Position numbers and translations under genes: made by a program
Shown: positions 25,363 to 33,848 of the stretch, one piece after another
Numbering within the stretch: the stretch's first letter is position 1
Layout: every line of letters begins with the position of its first letter
The notes under the pieces: generated by a model
The model's database searches: none
Seen by the model: only the letters and a program-made list of their open reading frames with translations
What the model was told of the DNA's origin: nothing
From: Agromyces archimandritae
Lineage (GTDB): Bacteria; Actinomycetota; Actinomycetes; Actinomycetales; Microbacteriaceae
Assembly (NCBI RefSeq): GCF_018024495.1
Contig: NZ_CP071696.1
Location: 248,001 to 312,000, forward strand
DNA length: 64,000 bases
Direction of reading: 5' to 3'

Positions 25363-25656
25363 GTGACCACCGAACTCGCCCACGAACCGGACGCGCAGCG
25401 GTACACCCTGCGCGTCGACGGCGCGCTCGCGAGCGTGCTCGACTACCGCGTGCTCGGCGATGCGATCGCCTTCACCCGCACCTTCACGACCCCGCCGTAC
25501 CGCGGCGGCGGCCTCGCCGGCGAGCTCGTCGCCTACGCCGTCGACGACGTGGAGAACACGAGCGAGCGGCGCATCGTGCCCAGCTGCTGGTACGTCGCCG
25601 AATGGTTCGACCGCCACCCCGACCGGCGCGAACTGCTCGACCCCCGGACCGTGTGA
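25363..25656 (+). CDS. Small GNAT-type N-acetyltransferase
   Basis: A 97-residue protein of the short acetyltransferase (YidJ/NAT type 2) group: FTRTFTTPPYRGGGLAGELVAYAVDDV contains the acetyl-CoA-binding RGGGLAG loop, and IVPSCWYVAEWFDRHPD is the typical C-terminal motif. Substrate unknown. The stop TGA shares its A with the ATG of the epimerase gene (TGATG), so the two are translationally coupled. Confidence 0.85.
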   Translation: MTTELAHEPDAQRYTLRVDGALASVLDYRVLGDAIAFTRTFTTPPYRGGGLAGELVAYAVDDVENTSERRIVPSCWYVAEWFDRHPDRRELLDPRTV

Positions 25657-26330
25657 TGGTCGCCGGCTACACCGCCGCTCAGGTGCGCGCCGCCGAGGCG
25701 CCGCACCTCGAACGCGGCGAGCCGCTCATGGCGATGGCCGCCGCCGCGCTCGCGGAAGCGGTGCGCGAGGAACTCGTCGGGCAGACCGGCGGCGTGGTGC
25801 TCCTCGTCGGCTCGGGCGACAACGGCGGCGATGCGCTGTTCGCCGGCGCCGAACTGGCCGCCGAGGGCGTGCCGGTCGTGATCGTGCCCACGGCATCCAC
25901 GATGCACGAGACCGGCCGACGGGCCGCCCTCGAAGCCGGCGCGAGCGAACGCGCCTGGCACCCCGACCCCGACGGCGTGCGGGCCGCCGTGCTCGCGGCC
26001 GCCGTCGTCGTCGACGGCATCCTCGGCACCGGCGCGAGCGGTGCCCTGCGCGGCACCGCGAAGGAGATCGTCGCCGGCATCCGCCCCCTGCTGGAAGCGG
26101 GCGCCCGCCCGCGCGTCGTCGCCTGCGACCTGCCGAGCGGCATCGACCCCGACGACGGCCGGGTCGACGCGCCCGAAGTGCTCCGCGCCGACACGACGGT
26201 CACGTTCGGCGCCGCCAAAGCGGGCCTGCTCATCGAGCCCGGCTCCGACTACGTCGGCCGGCTGCGCGTCGTGGACCTCGGACTCGCGCCCGAGCTGGCC
26301 GTATACACGCCGGCCGTCGAACGCGGGTAG
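25656..26330 (+). CDS. nnrE: NAD(P)H-hydrate epimerase (NnrE domain only)
   Basis: A 224-residue YjeF N-terminal-domain protein that would epimerise damaged NAD(P)HX. The nucleotide loop GSGDNGGDALFAGAELA and the catalytic-site region CDLPSGIDPDDG are visible, and FGAAKAGLLIEPG follows. In many bacteria this domain is fused to the ADP/ATP-dependent dehydratase NnrD; that domain is absent here and must be encoded elsewhere if present. Start ATG overlaps the upstream stop. Confidence 0.88.
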   Translation: MVAGYTAAQVRAAEAPHLERGEPLMAMAAAALAEAVREELVGQTGGVVLLVGSGDNGGDALFAGAELAAEGVPVVIVPTASTMHETGRRAALEAGASERAWHPDPDGVRAAVLAAAVVVDGILGTGASGALRGTAKEIVAGIRPLLEAGARPRVVACDLPSGIDPDDGRVDAPEVLRADTTVTFGAAKAGLLIEPGSDYVGRLRVVDLGLAPELAVYTPAVERG

Positions 26331-26367
26331 CGTCCGACGGCCGGGGCGTCTGGATGTCGCGGGTCGA

Positions 26368-27207
26368 TCAGTACCAGTCGACGGCCTGCGAGTGCGACCA
26401 CGCGGCGCACGGCGTGCCGTAGGCGGCCTGGATGTAGCCGAGGCCCCAGGCGACCTGCGTGCCGGCGTTCGTCTGCCAGTCGGCACCGACGGTGGCCATC
26501 TTGTCGCCCGGAAGCGACTGCGGGATGCCCCAGGCACCGGAGGAGGCGTTCACGGCCTGGTAGTTCCAGCCCGATTCCTTGTTCCAGAGGCTGTCGAGGC
26601 AGGAGAACTGGTCGGCGCCCCAGCCGTATTGGGAGGCGGCGAGCTCGGCGGCGTACGCACGTGCGCCGTCGGGCGTGTTCAGCGCGGCCTGCGCCTCGGC
26701 GGCGGCCTGCGCGGCGGCAGCGGCCTCTTCGGCCTTCTTGCGGTCGAACTCGGCGGCACCGGCCCGAGCGGATGCGACGGCGGCCTTGGCCTTCGCGGTG
26801 AGCTCGGTCACCTCGCCGATCGGCAGCGTCTTGTAGTCGCCGAGGGAGGCGACGGAGGCCTTCAGCTCGCCTGCGTCGACCTTGCCGTCGACCGAGGAGA
26901 GGGTGTCGTTCGCGACCGTCAGCGTGTCGGCGGCGGCCTTCTTGGCATGGGCCGCGCCGATGGCGCCGTAGGCGCCGAGCTGGCTCGCGTCGCGGCCGCC
27001 GAGGTCGGCGAGCGACTCGGTCATCGCGACCGACTCGGCCGTGGCGACGGACGCCTGGACGGTGAAACCGGTGCCGACGAGGGCGCCGACGGCGGCGACC
27101 GCCGCGGCGCCGATGAGGAGGCGCTTGCGGTCGCGGATGCCGCGACGTTCGCGGCGGGAAACGGGTGGATCGGGGATTTCGGGCGTGCGAATGGATTCGT
27201 TCTGCAT
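26368..27207 (-). CDS. Secreted transglycosylase-like protein, paralog A
   Basis: A 279-residue exported protein. A basic start (SRRERRGIRDRKR) precedes a membrane/signal segment (about 28-50), then an Ala-rich helical or coiled-coil region and a C-terminal domain of about 85 residues (YGWGADQFSCLDSLWNKESGWN, GIPQSLPGDKMA, TQVAWGLGYI). This resembles lysozyme-like/aggregation-promoting-factor C-terminal domains; the Glu in NKESGW is the likely catalytic residue. A close paralog lies at 34982-35914. The ATG (MQNES) was chosen because the paralog starts MQNP at the same place. Confidence 0.85.
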   Translation of the reverse strand: MQNESIRTPEIPDPPVSRRERRGIRDRKRLLIGAAAVAAVGALVGTGFTVQASVATAESVAMTESLADLGGRDASQLGAYGAIGAAHAKKAAADTLTVANDTLSSVDGKVDAGELKASVASLGDYKTLPIGEVTELTAKAKAAVASARAGAAEFDRKKAEEAAAAAQAAAEAQAALNTPDGARAYAAELAASQYGWGADQFSCLDSLWNKESGWNYQAVNASSGAWGIPQSLPGDKMATVGADWQTNAGTQVAWGLGYIQAAYGTPCAAWSHSQAVDWY

Positions 27208-27343
27208 AGTGTGCGCCTGGGCTTCGGGTTGATTCGGGTTTCCGGGCACGCCACCGACTTCGGGTCTGTCGCCGGCGAGCTCGGGATGATCGGGCGATCC
27301 GTGCCTCCAGACGTCGGCACGAACAACCAGCCTGACTCCCCGC

Positions 27344-27359
27344 CCTGAAAACTTCCTCA
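27344..27359 (-). repeat. Upstream element shared by the two transglycosylase-like genes (copy A)
   Basis: Minus-strand TGAGGAAGTTTTCAGG lies 137 nt upstream of the ATG. A related 16-mer (TGAGGACTTTGCCAGG, 12 of 16 identical) lies 134 nt upstream of the paralog. The matching distance suggests a shared promoter or operator and a leader of similar length. Confidence 0.4.
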
Positions 27360-27405
27360 GTTCATGCTGGACACCGATCGGCCCGACCCCCGCCGATCCC
27401 CGGAA

Positions 27406-28344
27406 TCACGCGGTGGTCGCGCTCCCAGGAAACTCCTCGGATCCACCCTCGACGAGCCTCGCGAACGCCGTCGAAGCCCCCAGTATCCCCGCCCCCAGCC
27501 GCCGGTGCATGACCTCGACGGCCGCCTCGTTCGAATCCACCATCACGAAGCGGCGATCCATCGCCTGCGCCACCGCGGCCGTCGTGCCACTGCCGGCGAA
27601 GGCATCCAGCACCCAGTCGCCCGGCTCGCTGGCCGCCTGCACGATGCGGCGCAGCACCCCGACCGGCTTCTGCGTCGGATAGCCCGTCTTCTCCCGCCCC
27701 GTCGTCGAGACGATCGTGTGCCACCACACATCGCTCGGCAGCCCCGCGGCCTCGCGTTCGGCCGGCGACGCGCCGGGAACCGTGCCGGCCTCCCCGGCGA
27801 GCGCGCGCACGTCGAAGCGCAACCGCGACGGATCCTTCGCGTACACGAGGATGTTGTCGTGCTTCGCGGGCCACCGCCGGCGCGACCTCGCGCCGTAGTC
27901 GTAGGCCCAGACGAGTTCGTTCACGAAGGCGTCCGCCCCGAAGAGGGCGTCGAGCGCGACCCGCGCGTAGTGCACCTCGCCGGCGTCCAGGTGCAGGAAC
28001 AGGGCCCCGTCGTCGGCGAGCACCCGGCGGGTCTCGGCCAGGCGCGGTTCGAGGAAGGCCCAGTAGTCCTCGAAGCGGTCGGCATAGCTGAGGGCTCGGC
28101 CCTTGACGGTCTCGTAGCTGCGGCCCTGGAAGCCGATGCGGCCGCCGGAGGCCGAGCGGATCGCCTTCACCGACTGTCGGGTCTGCCGGCGGCCGGAGTT
28201 GAACGGGGGGTCGAGGTACGCGAGGCGGAACACGCCGTCGGGGATGCCGCGGAGCGCTTCGAGGGCGTCGCCGTGGACGACCAGGTCGTCGCCGTCTGGC
28301 TGCCAGAGCCCATCGGGCGTAGTCGGTCGGAGGGCGGGCGTCAC
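27406..28344 (-). CDS. Orphan adenine/cytosine-N4 DNA methyltransferase
   Basis: A 312-residue amino-methyltransferase of the beta-type order: catalytic motif LDPPFNSG (DPPF, about residues 42-49) comes first and the SAM-binding DAFAGSGTTAAVA motif is near residue 260. TGYPTQKPVGVLRRIV precedes the latter, as in Type III/orphan methylases. No restriction gene is adjacent, so it looks solitary. GTG 28344 gives the best N-terminus. The recognition sequence cannot be read from the protein. It diverges from the alarmone synthetase gene. Confidence 0.85.
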   Translation of the reverse strand: MTPALRPTTPDGLWQPDGDDLVVHGDALEALRGIPDGVFRLAYLDPPFNSGRRQTRQSVKAIRSASGGRIGFQGRSYETVKGRALSYADRFEDYWAFLEPRLAETRRVLADDGALFLHLDAGEVHYARVALDALFGADAFVNELVWAYDYGARSRRRWPAKHDNILVYAKDPSRLRFDVRALAGEAGTVPGASPAEREAAGLPSDVWWHTIVSTTGREKTGYPTQKPVGVLRRIVQAASEPGDWVLDAFAGSGTTAAVAQAMDRRFVMVDSNEAAVEVMHRRLGAGILGASTAFARLVEGGSEEFPGSATTA

Positions 28345-28438
28345 AGCGTTCGAGCCTATCGCCCGTGCCGGGTTCGGCCGGCAGCGAACGCACGGCCGGA
28401 ACGCGGCCGGAACGGAGGCCGCGCCGAGCTTGCCCGGA

Positions 28439-28444
28439 TAGTCT
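28439..28444 (+). promoter_or_regulatory. -10 element of a probable leaderless transcript (alarmone synthetase)
   Basis: TAGTCT ends 6 nt before the GTG at 28451. Confidence 0.55.
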
Positions 28445-28450
28445 GCCCGC

Positions 28451-29203
28451 GTGACCGACCAGAAGACCGCGCAGCCGGCATCCACTGCGGGACGCCCGCT
28501 CATCACCGCGCATACGCAACGCGCCCTCGAGACCCTCGACGGCGCGGCCCTCGACGAGGTGCGCGCGTTGCGCACCGAGACGGAACGCTTCATGCAGCGG
28601 TACAAGTTCGGCATGGACGAGGTCACGACGAAACTCTCGATCCTGCGCGAGGAGTTCAGCCAGGCCCACGACTACAACCCGATCGAGCACATCTCGAGCC
28701 GGCTGAAGTCCATGGACAGCGTGCTCGAGAAGATGGAGCGCAAGGGCGTCACTCCGACCTTCGACGCCATCGGCGAGACCATCACCGATATCGCCGGGGT
28801 GCGTGTGACCTGCAGCTTCGTCTCGGACGCGTATCGGATCTTCGAGCTGCTCACCGCACAGGAGGACCTCACCGTCCTGCAGGTCAAGGACTATATCGCC
28901 GATCCGAAGCCCAACGGCTACCAGAGCCTGCATGCGATCGTCCAGGTGCCCGTGTTCCTGTCGACCGGCACCCACCCCGTCGTCGTCGAGGTGCAGTTCC
29001 GTACGATCGCGATGGATTTCTGGGCGAGCCTCGAGCACAAGATCTACTACAAGTACGACCGTCAGGTGCCCGCCGGGATGCTCGAGGAGCTCACCAGCGC
29101 GGCGCGGACCGCTTCGGAGCTCGACGCCCGCATGGAGCGGCTGCACCGGCAGTTGCACCCGCGGCCCGAGATGCCCCTTCCGCCCGCCGAGCACGCGTCG
29201 TAG
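28451..29203 (+). CDS. Small alarmone synthetase, (p)ppGpp synthetase
   Basis: A 250-residue single-domain GTP pyrophosphokinase (RelP/RelQ/YjbM class). Signatures are IEHISSRLKSMDSVLEKMERKG, DIAGVRVTCSF, DPKPNGYQSLHAIVQVP and VEVQFRTIAMDFWASLEHKI. It lacks the HD hydrolase, TGS and ACT domains of long RelA/SpoT proteins, so it should only synthesise alarmones. GTG start by the leaderless -10. It is followed after 54 nt by a small acidic ORF. Confidence 0.93.
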   Translation: MTDQKTAQPASTAGRPLITAHTQRALETLDGAALDEVRALRTETERFMQRYKFGMDEVTTKLSILREEFSQAHDYNPIEHISSRLKSMDSVLEKMERKGVTPTFDAIGETITDIAGVRVTCSFVSDAYRIFELLTAQEDLTVLQVKDYIADPKPNGYQSLHAIVQVPVFLSTGTHPVVVEVQFRTIAMDFWASLEHKIYYKYDRQVPAGMLEELTSAARTASELDARMERLHRQLHPRPEMPLPPAEHAS

Positions 29204-29257
29204 CGTGGAAGGGCAGGGCGCCGCAGCCCGCGGTGCCGCCGTCCATCAGGGGGAATC

Positions 29258-29413
29258 ATGACGGACCATCCCGGAGAGTACACGGATTCCGAGCTGCCGG
29301 AGAGCGCCGAGGAATCCAAGAACCACGACACCGACGACGAGGAGATCGAGGTCGACATCGTCGAGATCGACGGCGATGAGAGCGACCTCGACATCCCCGA
29401 CGAGGAGCGGTAG
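29258..29413 (+). CDS. Small, very acidic hypothetical protein
   Basis: A 51-codon ORF starting MTDHPGEYTDSELPESAEES, with more than a third Asp/Glu and the C-terminal part EIEVDIVEIDGDESDLDIP. A good ribosome-binding site (AGGGGGAATC before ATG) supports translation. No family recognised. It lies between the alarmone synthetase and the stop of the converging BrkB gene (3-nt gap), so it may be co-transcribed with the synthetase. Confidence 0.55.
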   Translation: MTDHPGEYTDSELPESAEESKNHDTDDEEIEVDIVEIDGDESDLDIPDEER

Positions 29414-29416
29414 GGG

Positions 29417-30457
29417 TCACTCGCGGGGTTCGCCCGCGCGCCCCTCGGCGCGGTCGAACGCCTCGCGGGCGGCCGCGAGCTCGCCGGCCGCCGAGGTCGC
29501 CCGGCGTTCGGCCCGCTGCAGCCGGCGCAGTTCGAGCGTCGACGCCCCGTAACGGGCGGCCACGCGGTCGTGCTCCTCTTCGACGCCCGTGACGATGTAG
29601 GCGCCGGCGATGAGGATCACCTGGCACGAGAAGTCGAACCAGATGAGCAGCGCGACGAGCGAGGCGAAGGAGGCCAGCAGCGGATTGCTCGTCGCCCCGC
29701 CGACGAAGAGCCCCGAGAGCACCTGCAGCACCGTCAGGCCGAGGCCGCCGAGCAGGGCGCCGGCCCAGAGCGACCGTGCCCGCGGCCGCAGCCCCGCGAG
29801 GACGCGGAACATGACCGCGACGACGAGGGTGTCGATCGCGAAGGTCACGAGGATCGAGATCGCCCGCGTGCCCGTGTCGAACAAGCCGCTGCGCGTCGAC
29901 ATCCCGAGCCAGTCGAAGACGATGCCGAGCGCGGCGGTGCCCGCGACCGTGACCAGCGCGGCCACGGCGAGCGCCGCCCCGAACCCGACGGCGAGGAGGA
30001 GGTCGCGGAGCATCGTCCAGAGGAAGAAGCCCTTCGGATCGGGCTGGTCGGCGATGGTGCGCAGCGCGGTGCGGAGGGAGGAGACGGCGCCGATGGCGGT
30101 GCCGATGAGGCCGGCGAGGGCGATGGCGCCGGCGATGCTCAGGCTGATCGGGCGGACGAGGGAGTCGGGGTCGAGGAGTCCGTCGCCGCCGACGAGGCCG
30201 GGGACGGCGGCGTCGAGCGCGTCGGTGAGGGCACGCATGGCGCCGGGGTTGCCGGCGAGCCAGACGCCGGCGATCGCGAAGCCGAGGAAGACGCCGGCGA
30301 ACACGGAGAACAGGGCGCGGTAGGCGACGCTGTCGGCGAGCATGGCGCCGTGGTGCTCCTGGTAGAGGAGGTAGGCGCGGACGGGTTTGCGGGCCAGCAG
30401 CCAGCGTGTCGCGGTGCGGATGCCGCGTGCGAGCGCGTTCGGCTGCCTCTCCCCCAT
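29417..30457 (-). CDS. YihY/BrkB family membrane protein
   Basis: A 346-residue inner-membrane protein with about six hydrophobic segments, among them SVAYRALFSVFAGVFLGFAIAGVWL and a C-terminal pair around LLASFASLVALLIWFDFSCQVILIAGAYI, typical of the YihY/BrkB family. A charged helical tail follows. Function of the family is unsettled; it is not a ribonuclease. Start ATG with a leaderless -10 at 30464-30469. Confidence 0.9.
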   Translation of the reverse strand: MGERQPNALARGIRTATRWLLARKPVRAYLLYQEHHGAMLADSVAYRALFSVFAGVFLGFAIAGVWLAGNPGAMRALTDALDAAVPGLVGGDGLLDPDSLVRPISLSIAGAIALAGLIGTAIGAVSSLRTALRTIADQPDPKGFFLWTMLRDLLLAVGFGAALAVAALVTVAGTAALGIVFDWLGMSTRSGLFDTGTRAISILVTFAIDTLVVAVMFRVLAGLRPRARSLWAGALLGGLGLTVLQVLSGLFVGGATSNPLLASFASLVALLIWFDFSCQVILIAGAYIVTGVEEEHDRVAARYGASTLELRRLQRAERRATSAAGELAAAREAFDRAEGRAGEPRE

Positions 30458-30463
30458 GTGCTC

Positions 30464-30469
30464 AGGCTA
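30464..30469 (-). promoter_or_regulatory. -10 element of a probable leaderless transcript (BrkB gene)
   Basis: On the minus strand TAGCCT ends 6 nt before the ATG at 30457. Confidence 0.55.
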
Positions 30470-30500
30470 ACCCGGGCGGCGGTGCGGTGGGAGGGGGACG

Positions 30501-30539
30501 GCGAACGGCCCGGCTTCCGCTGGGAGCCGGGCCGTTCGC
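30501..30539 (-). terminator. Strong hairpin after the Clp ATPase gene
   Basis: GCGAACGGCCCGGCT and AGCCGGGCCGTTCGC form a perfect 15-bp stem with a 9-nt loop, 29 nt beyond the Clp stop. No T-run follows, as is common for actinobacterial terminators. Confidence 0.7.
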
Positions 30540-30568
30540 GGCGTGGTGCGGGCGTGCGCCCGTGCCGG

Positions 30569-33205
30569 TCAGGCCGCCTGCGGGACGGTCACGGTCGCCC
30601 GGGGCACGGGGTGCACGGTGATGCGGCCGTCTTCGGCATCCACTCGCACGCCTTCGCCGTCGCCGAGGCCGCCGCCGACGAAGAGGTCGGCGATGCGGTC
30701 GTCGACTTCGCGCTGGATGACGCGGCGGAGGGGTCGGGCGCCGTATTCGGGCTCGTAGCCGAGTTCGGCCAGGAGCTCGATGGCGGCATCGGTGACCTCG
30801 AAGGCGACCTCGCGGGCGGCCAGGCGCGCTTCGGTGGCGCCGAGCATGAGATGCACGATGCGGCCGAGTTCGTCTTCGCCGAGCTTCTGGAACAGGACGA
30901 TCTCGTCGATCCGGTTCAGGAACTCGGGGCGCATGGCCTCGCGGAGCTTGCCCATGACGCGGGCGCGCACCTCGTCGGAGCCGAAGCCCGAGGCATCCGC
31001 CCCGGCGACGAAGCCCATCGCGCCCGAGCGGGACGCGAGGAACTCGCTGCCGAGGTTCGAGGTCATGATGACGACGGTGTTGCGGAAGTCGACCGTGCGG
31101 CCCTGGCCGTCGGTGAGGCGCCCGTCGTCGAGGACCTGCAGGAGCAGGTTGAAGACGTCGGGGTGGGCCTTCTCGATCTCGTCGAACAGCACGATCGAGT
31201 ACGGGTTGCGGCGTACGCGTTCGGTGAGCTGGCCGGCCTCGTCGTAGCCGACGTACCCGGGAGGGGCGCCGACGAGACGGGAGACGGTGTGGCGTTCGCC
31301 GAACTCCGACATGTCGAAGCGGATGATGGCGCCTTCGTCGTCGAACAGGCGTTCGGCCAGGGCCCGGGCCGTTTCGGTCTTGCCGACGCCGGTGGGGCCG
31401 AGGAAGAGGAAGGAGCCGACGGGCCGGTTCGCGTCGCCCATGCCGGTGCGGCTGCGGCGCACCGCCTTGGCGACGGCGGTGACGGCGTCGTCCTGGGCGA
31501 TGACGCGGGCGTGCAGTTCCTGTTCGAGGTCGGCGAGGCGTTCGCGTTCGGTCTCGGTGAGGCGGCTGGCCGGGATGCCGGTGGCGCGCGAGATCACGGC
31601 GGCGATCTCGGCTTCGCCGACGACGGCCGCCGGGGTGTCGGAGCCTTCGCCGGCGGTGGGGGTCTCGAGACGCTCCTGCGGAGCTCCTCGACCGGCGGAG
31701 AGGGTCGCGTCGGTCGCTCCTCGACCGGCGGGGGCGGTCGCGTCGTCGAGCTTGGTCTGCACCTTGCGGATCTCGTCGCGGATGCGGGAGGCCTCTTCGT
31801 AGCGTTCGGCCGAGACGGCGGCGTTCTTGTCGGCCTCGAGGGTGGCGAGGCGTTCGATGAGCGCGGAGACGTCGACGGCGGCGCCGAGCTTCAGGCGCAG
31901 GCGTGCGCCGGCCTGGTCGATGAGGTCGATCGCCTTGTCGGGCAGGACCCGGTCGGTGAGGTAGCGGGCGCTGAGCTCGACGGAGGCGCGGATGGCGGCG
32001 TCCGTGTAGTGGATGCCGTGGTGCGCCTCGTAGGCGGGCTTCAGGCCCTGGAGGATGAGGACGGCGTCTTCGATGGAGGGCTCGCCGACCTTGACGGGCT
32101 GGAAGCGGCGTTCCAGGGCCGGATCCTTCTCGATCTGCCGGTACTCCTTCAGGGTCGTCGCGCCGACGAGGTGGAGTTCGCCGCGGGCCAGGCGCGGTTT
32201 CAGGATGTTGCCGGCGTCCATGCCGCCGTCTCCGGCGCCGCCGGCACCGACGACGGTGTGCACCTCGTCGATGAAGACGATGAGTTCGCCGCGGTGTTCG
32301 GCGATCTCGTCCATGGTCTTCGTGAGGCGCTCTTCGAAGTCGCCGCGGTAGCGGGTGCCGGCGAGCATGGCGGGCAGGTCGAGGGCGATGACGCGTTTGC
32401 CGAGCAGCTGCTCGGGCACGTGCTGTTCGATGATGGCGCTTGCGAGGCCTTCGACGATGGCGGTCTTGCCGACGCCGGCTTCGCCGATGAGCACGGGGTT
32501 GTTCTTCGTGCGGCGGCTGAGGATCTCGATGGTCTGCTCGATCTCGTCGGCGCGGCCGATGACGGGGTCGAGTTCGCCGGCTTCGGCCAGCGCGGTGAGG
32601 TCGGTGCCGAACTTGTCGAGCATGGGGGTGGCGGATGCCGCCTCGGGCTCGGCCGGGGTCTCTTCGCCGCCTGCGGCGGTCACGGTTTCGCGGACGCCCT
32701 GAGTGAGGGCTTCGGCGGTGACGCCGGCGCGGGCGAGGACCTGGCCGGCGGGTGCGTCCTGCCCGAGGACGAGCGCGAAGAAGAGGTGTTCGGGGTCGAT
32801 GTAGGTCGAGCCGCTGGAGCGGGCGACCTGGTAGGCGTGGAAGAGCGCGCGGGAGGCGCTCGGGGTGATCGTCGCCGCATTGATGTCGGCCTTGTCGCCG
32901 GCTGCGGGCAGGCGGGCCTCGGTGGCGGTGATGATGCGTTCGTGGCTCGCGCCGGTGCGTGCGACGGCCTGTTTCACGCTGTCGTCTTCGACGATGACGC
33001 GCAGGATGTGCAGGGCGTCGAGTTCGGTCTGGCCGCGGTCGAGCGCGAATTTGCCGGCGCGCTGCAGGATGCCCTGCGTGCGGGCGGTCAGGAATCGGCT
33101 GAGGTCGATCGAACGCGCCTGACGCGCCCGCTCGCCCTCGAGGTATCGGCTGAGGAACTCGTCGAACGAATTCTGGCCGTCCTGGGGGGTGAAGTCTTCA
33201 GGCAC
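30569..33205 (-). CDS. HspR-type-controlled Clp/Hsp100 ATPase, ClpC-like
   Basis: An 878-residue AAA+ unfoldase. A divergent Clp N-domain is followed by AAA1 (Walker [10 protein letters not shown], Walker [10 protein letters not shown]), a short middle region with a UVR-like stretch ([14 protein letters not shown]) and AAA2 ([20 protein letters not shown]). The short middle region is ClpC-like rather than the long coiled-coil M-domain of ClpB, yet a HAIR operator just upstream is typical of clpB. Between the UVR-like part and AAA2 about 25 residues are encoded by an inserted dispersed repeat (31661-31732). GTG start has AGGAGG 5 nt upstream. No ClpP-binding loop was verified. Confidence 0.9.
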   Translation of the reverse strand: MPEDFTPQDGQNSFDEFLSRYLEGERARQARSIDLSRFLTARTQGILQRAGKFALDRGQTELDALHILRVIVEDDSVKQAVARTGASHERIITATEARLPAAGDKADINAATITPSASRALFHAYQVARSSGSTYIDPEHLFFALVLGQDAPAGQVLARAGVTAEALTQGVRETVTAAGGEETPAEPEAASATPMLDKFGTDLTALAEAGELDPVIGRADEIEQTIEILSRRTKNNPVLIGEAGVGKTAIVEGLASAIIEQHVPEQLLGKRVIALDLPAMLAGTRYRGDFEERLTKTMDEIAEHRGELIVFIDEVHTVVGAGGAGDGGMDAGNILKPRLARGELHLVGATTLKEYRQIEKDPALERRFQPVKVGEPSIEDAVLILQGLKPAYEAHHGIHYTDAAIRASVELSARYLTDRVLPDKAIDLIDQAGARLRLKLGAAVDVSALIERLATLEADKNAAVSAERYEEASRIRDEIRKVQTKLDDATAPAGRGATDATLSAGRGAPQERLETPTAGEGSDTPAAVVGEAEIAAVISRATGIPASRLTETERERLADLEQELHARVIAQDDAVTAVAKAVRRSRTGMGDANRPVGSFLFLGPTGVGKTETARALAERLFDDEGAIIRFDMSEFGERHTVSRLVGAPPGYVGYDEAGQLTERVRRNPYSIVLFDEIEKAHPDVFNLLLQVLDDGRLTDGQGRTVDFRNTVVIMTSNLGSEFLASRSGAMGFVAGADASGFGSDEVRARVMGKLREAMRPEFLNRIDEIVLFQKLGEDELGRIVHLMLGATEARLAAREVAFEVTDAAIELLAELGYEPEYGARPLRRVIQREVDDRIADLFVGGGLGDGEGVRVDAEDGRITVHPVPRATVTVPQAA
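31661..31732 (-). repeat. Dispersed Micrococcales-type repeat inserted in frame in the Clp gene
   Basis: The plus strand reads GGTCTCGAGACGCTCCTGCG, then GAGCTCCTCGACCGGCGG, and after 12 nt a partial second copy, GGTCGCTCCTCGACCGGCGG. This resembles the abundant GGTCTCGA...TCGACC intergenic repeats of Microbacteriaceae. Here it lies inside a coding region, keeps the frame and encodes [16 protein letters not shown], then [12 protein letters not shown], in the linker before AAA2. The direct repeat CCGCCGGTCGAGGAGC is visible twice on the coding strand. Confidence 0.65.
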
Positions 33206-33234
33206 CAAGTCCTCCTATTGGTCTATTGGTGAAA

Positions 33235-33255
33235 CTTGAGTTGGGTACGCTCAAG
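33235..33255. promoter_or_regulatory. HAIR operator (HspR binding site)
   Basis: CTTGAGT-N7-GCTCAAG differs by one base from the HAIR consensus CTTGAGT-N7-ACTCAAG. It lies 29 nt upstream of the Clp start, as expected for HspR heat-shock repression of clpB/dnaK-class genes. The divergent VOC gene starts 107 nt away on the other side. Confidence 0.8.
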
Positions 33256-33362
33256 TTCAACGCGTGGGGCGTCGGAGTATTCCCGGTGGCCGTGCGTCCT
33301 GCAACCGCGACCGGCGCGAGCCCGTGCGCCTAGCGTGGGAGGGAACGGACGAGGAGGTCGTC

Positions 33363-33830
33363 ATGGCCGGGCTCTCACCCATCCAGCCGTGCCTGTGGTT
33401 CCACGATCGGGCGCGCGAGGCGATGGAGTACTACGTCGGGGTGTTCCCCGATTCCCGCATCACCGCGATCCAGGACTACCCCGACGAATCGCTCGACGAG
33501 CATTTCGCAGGCATGTCGGGCAAGGTGCTGAACGGCGAGTTCACGCTGAACGGGGTGGATTTCGTCTGCCTCGACGGCGGACCGGAGTTCACGATGACCG
33601 AGGCGGTCTCGTTCGTGGTGAGCTGCGACGATCAGGCCGAGATCGACCGGTACTGGGCGGCGCTGTCGCATGTGCCCGAGTCGGAGCAGTGCGGCTGGTG
33701 CAAGGATCGCTTCGGCGTCAGCTGGCAGATCGTGCCGGCGCGCATGGGCGAACTGCTGCAGACGCCGGCGCAGATCCAGGTGATGATGGCGCAGAAGAAG
33801 ATCGTCATCGCCGAACTCGAGAACGCCTGA
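33363..33830 (+). CDS. VOC/PhnB-like family protein
   Basis: A 155-residue vicinal-oxygen-chelate fold protein of the PhnB/3-demethylubiquinone-methyltransferase-like group: IQPCLWFHDRAREAMEYYVGVFPDSRI at the N-terminus and LSHVPESEQCGWCKDRFGVSWQIVP near the C-terminus. Members are small dimeric proteins; catalytic activity is usually unproven. GAGGAGG precedes the ATG. The HAIR operator lies upstream but in the orientation that suits the divergent Clp gene. Confidence 0.85.
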   Translation: MAGLSPIQPCLWFHDRAREAMEYYVGVFPDSRITAIQDYPDESLDEHFAGMSGKVLNGEFTLNGVDFVCLDGGPEFTMTEAVSFVVSCDDQAEIDRYWAALSHVPESEQCGWCKDRFGVSWQIVPARMGELLQTPAQIQVMMAQKKIVIAELENA

Positions 33831-33848
33831 CGAACGGCAGGCACGGGG

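Noticed and set aside
27208..27360. Cyclic di-AMP (ydaO-type) riboswitch before transglycosylase paralog A, and likewise at 35915-36063
   Set aside because: Actinobacterial wall-hydrolase genes often have this riboswitch, but the conserved core segments could not be found in either leader.
29570..33232. Plus-strand open frame of 1220 codons
   Set aside because: Entirely antisense to the BrkB and Clp genes; composition is Gly/Asp/Val-rich and typical of a shadow frame.
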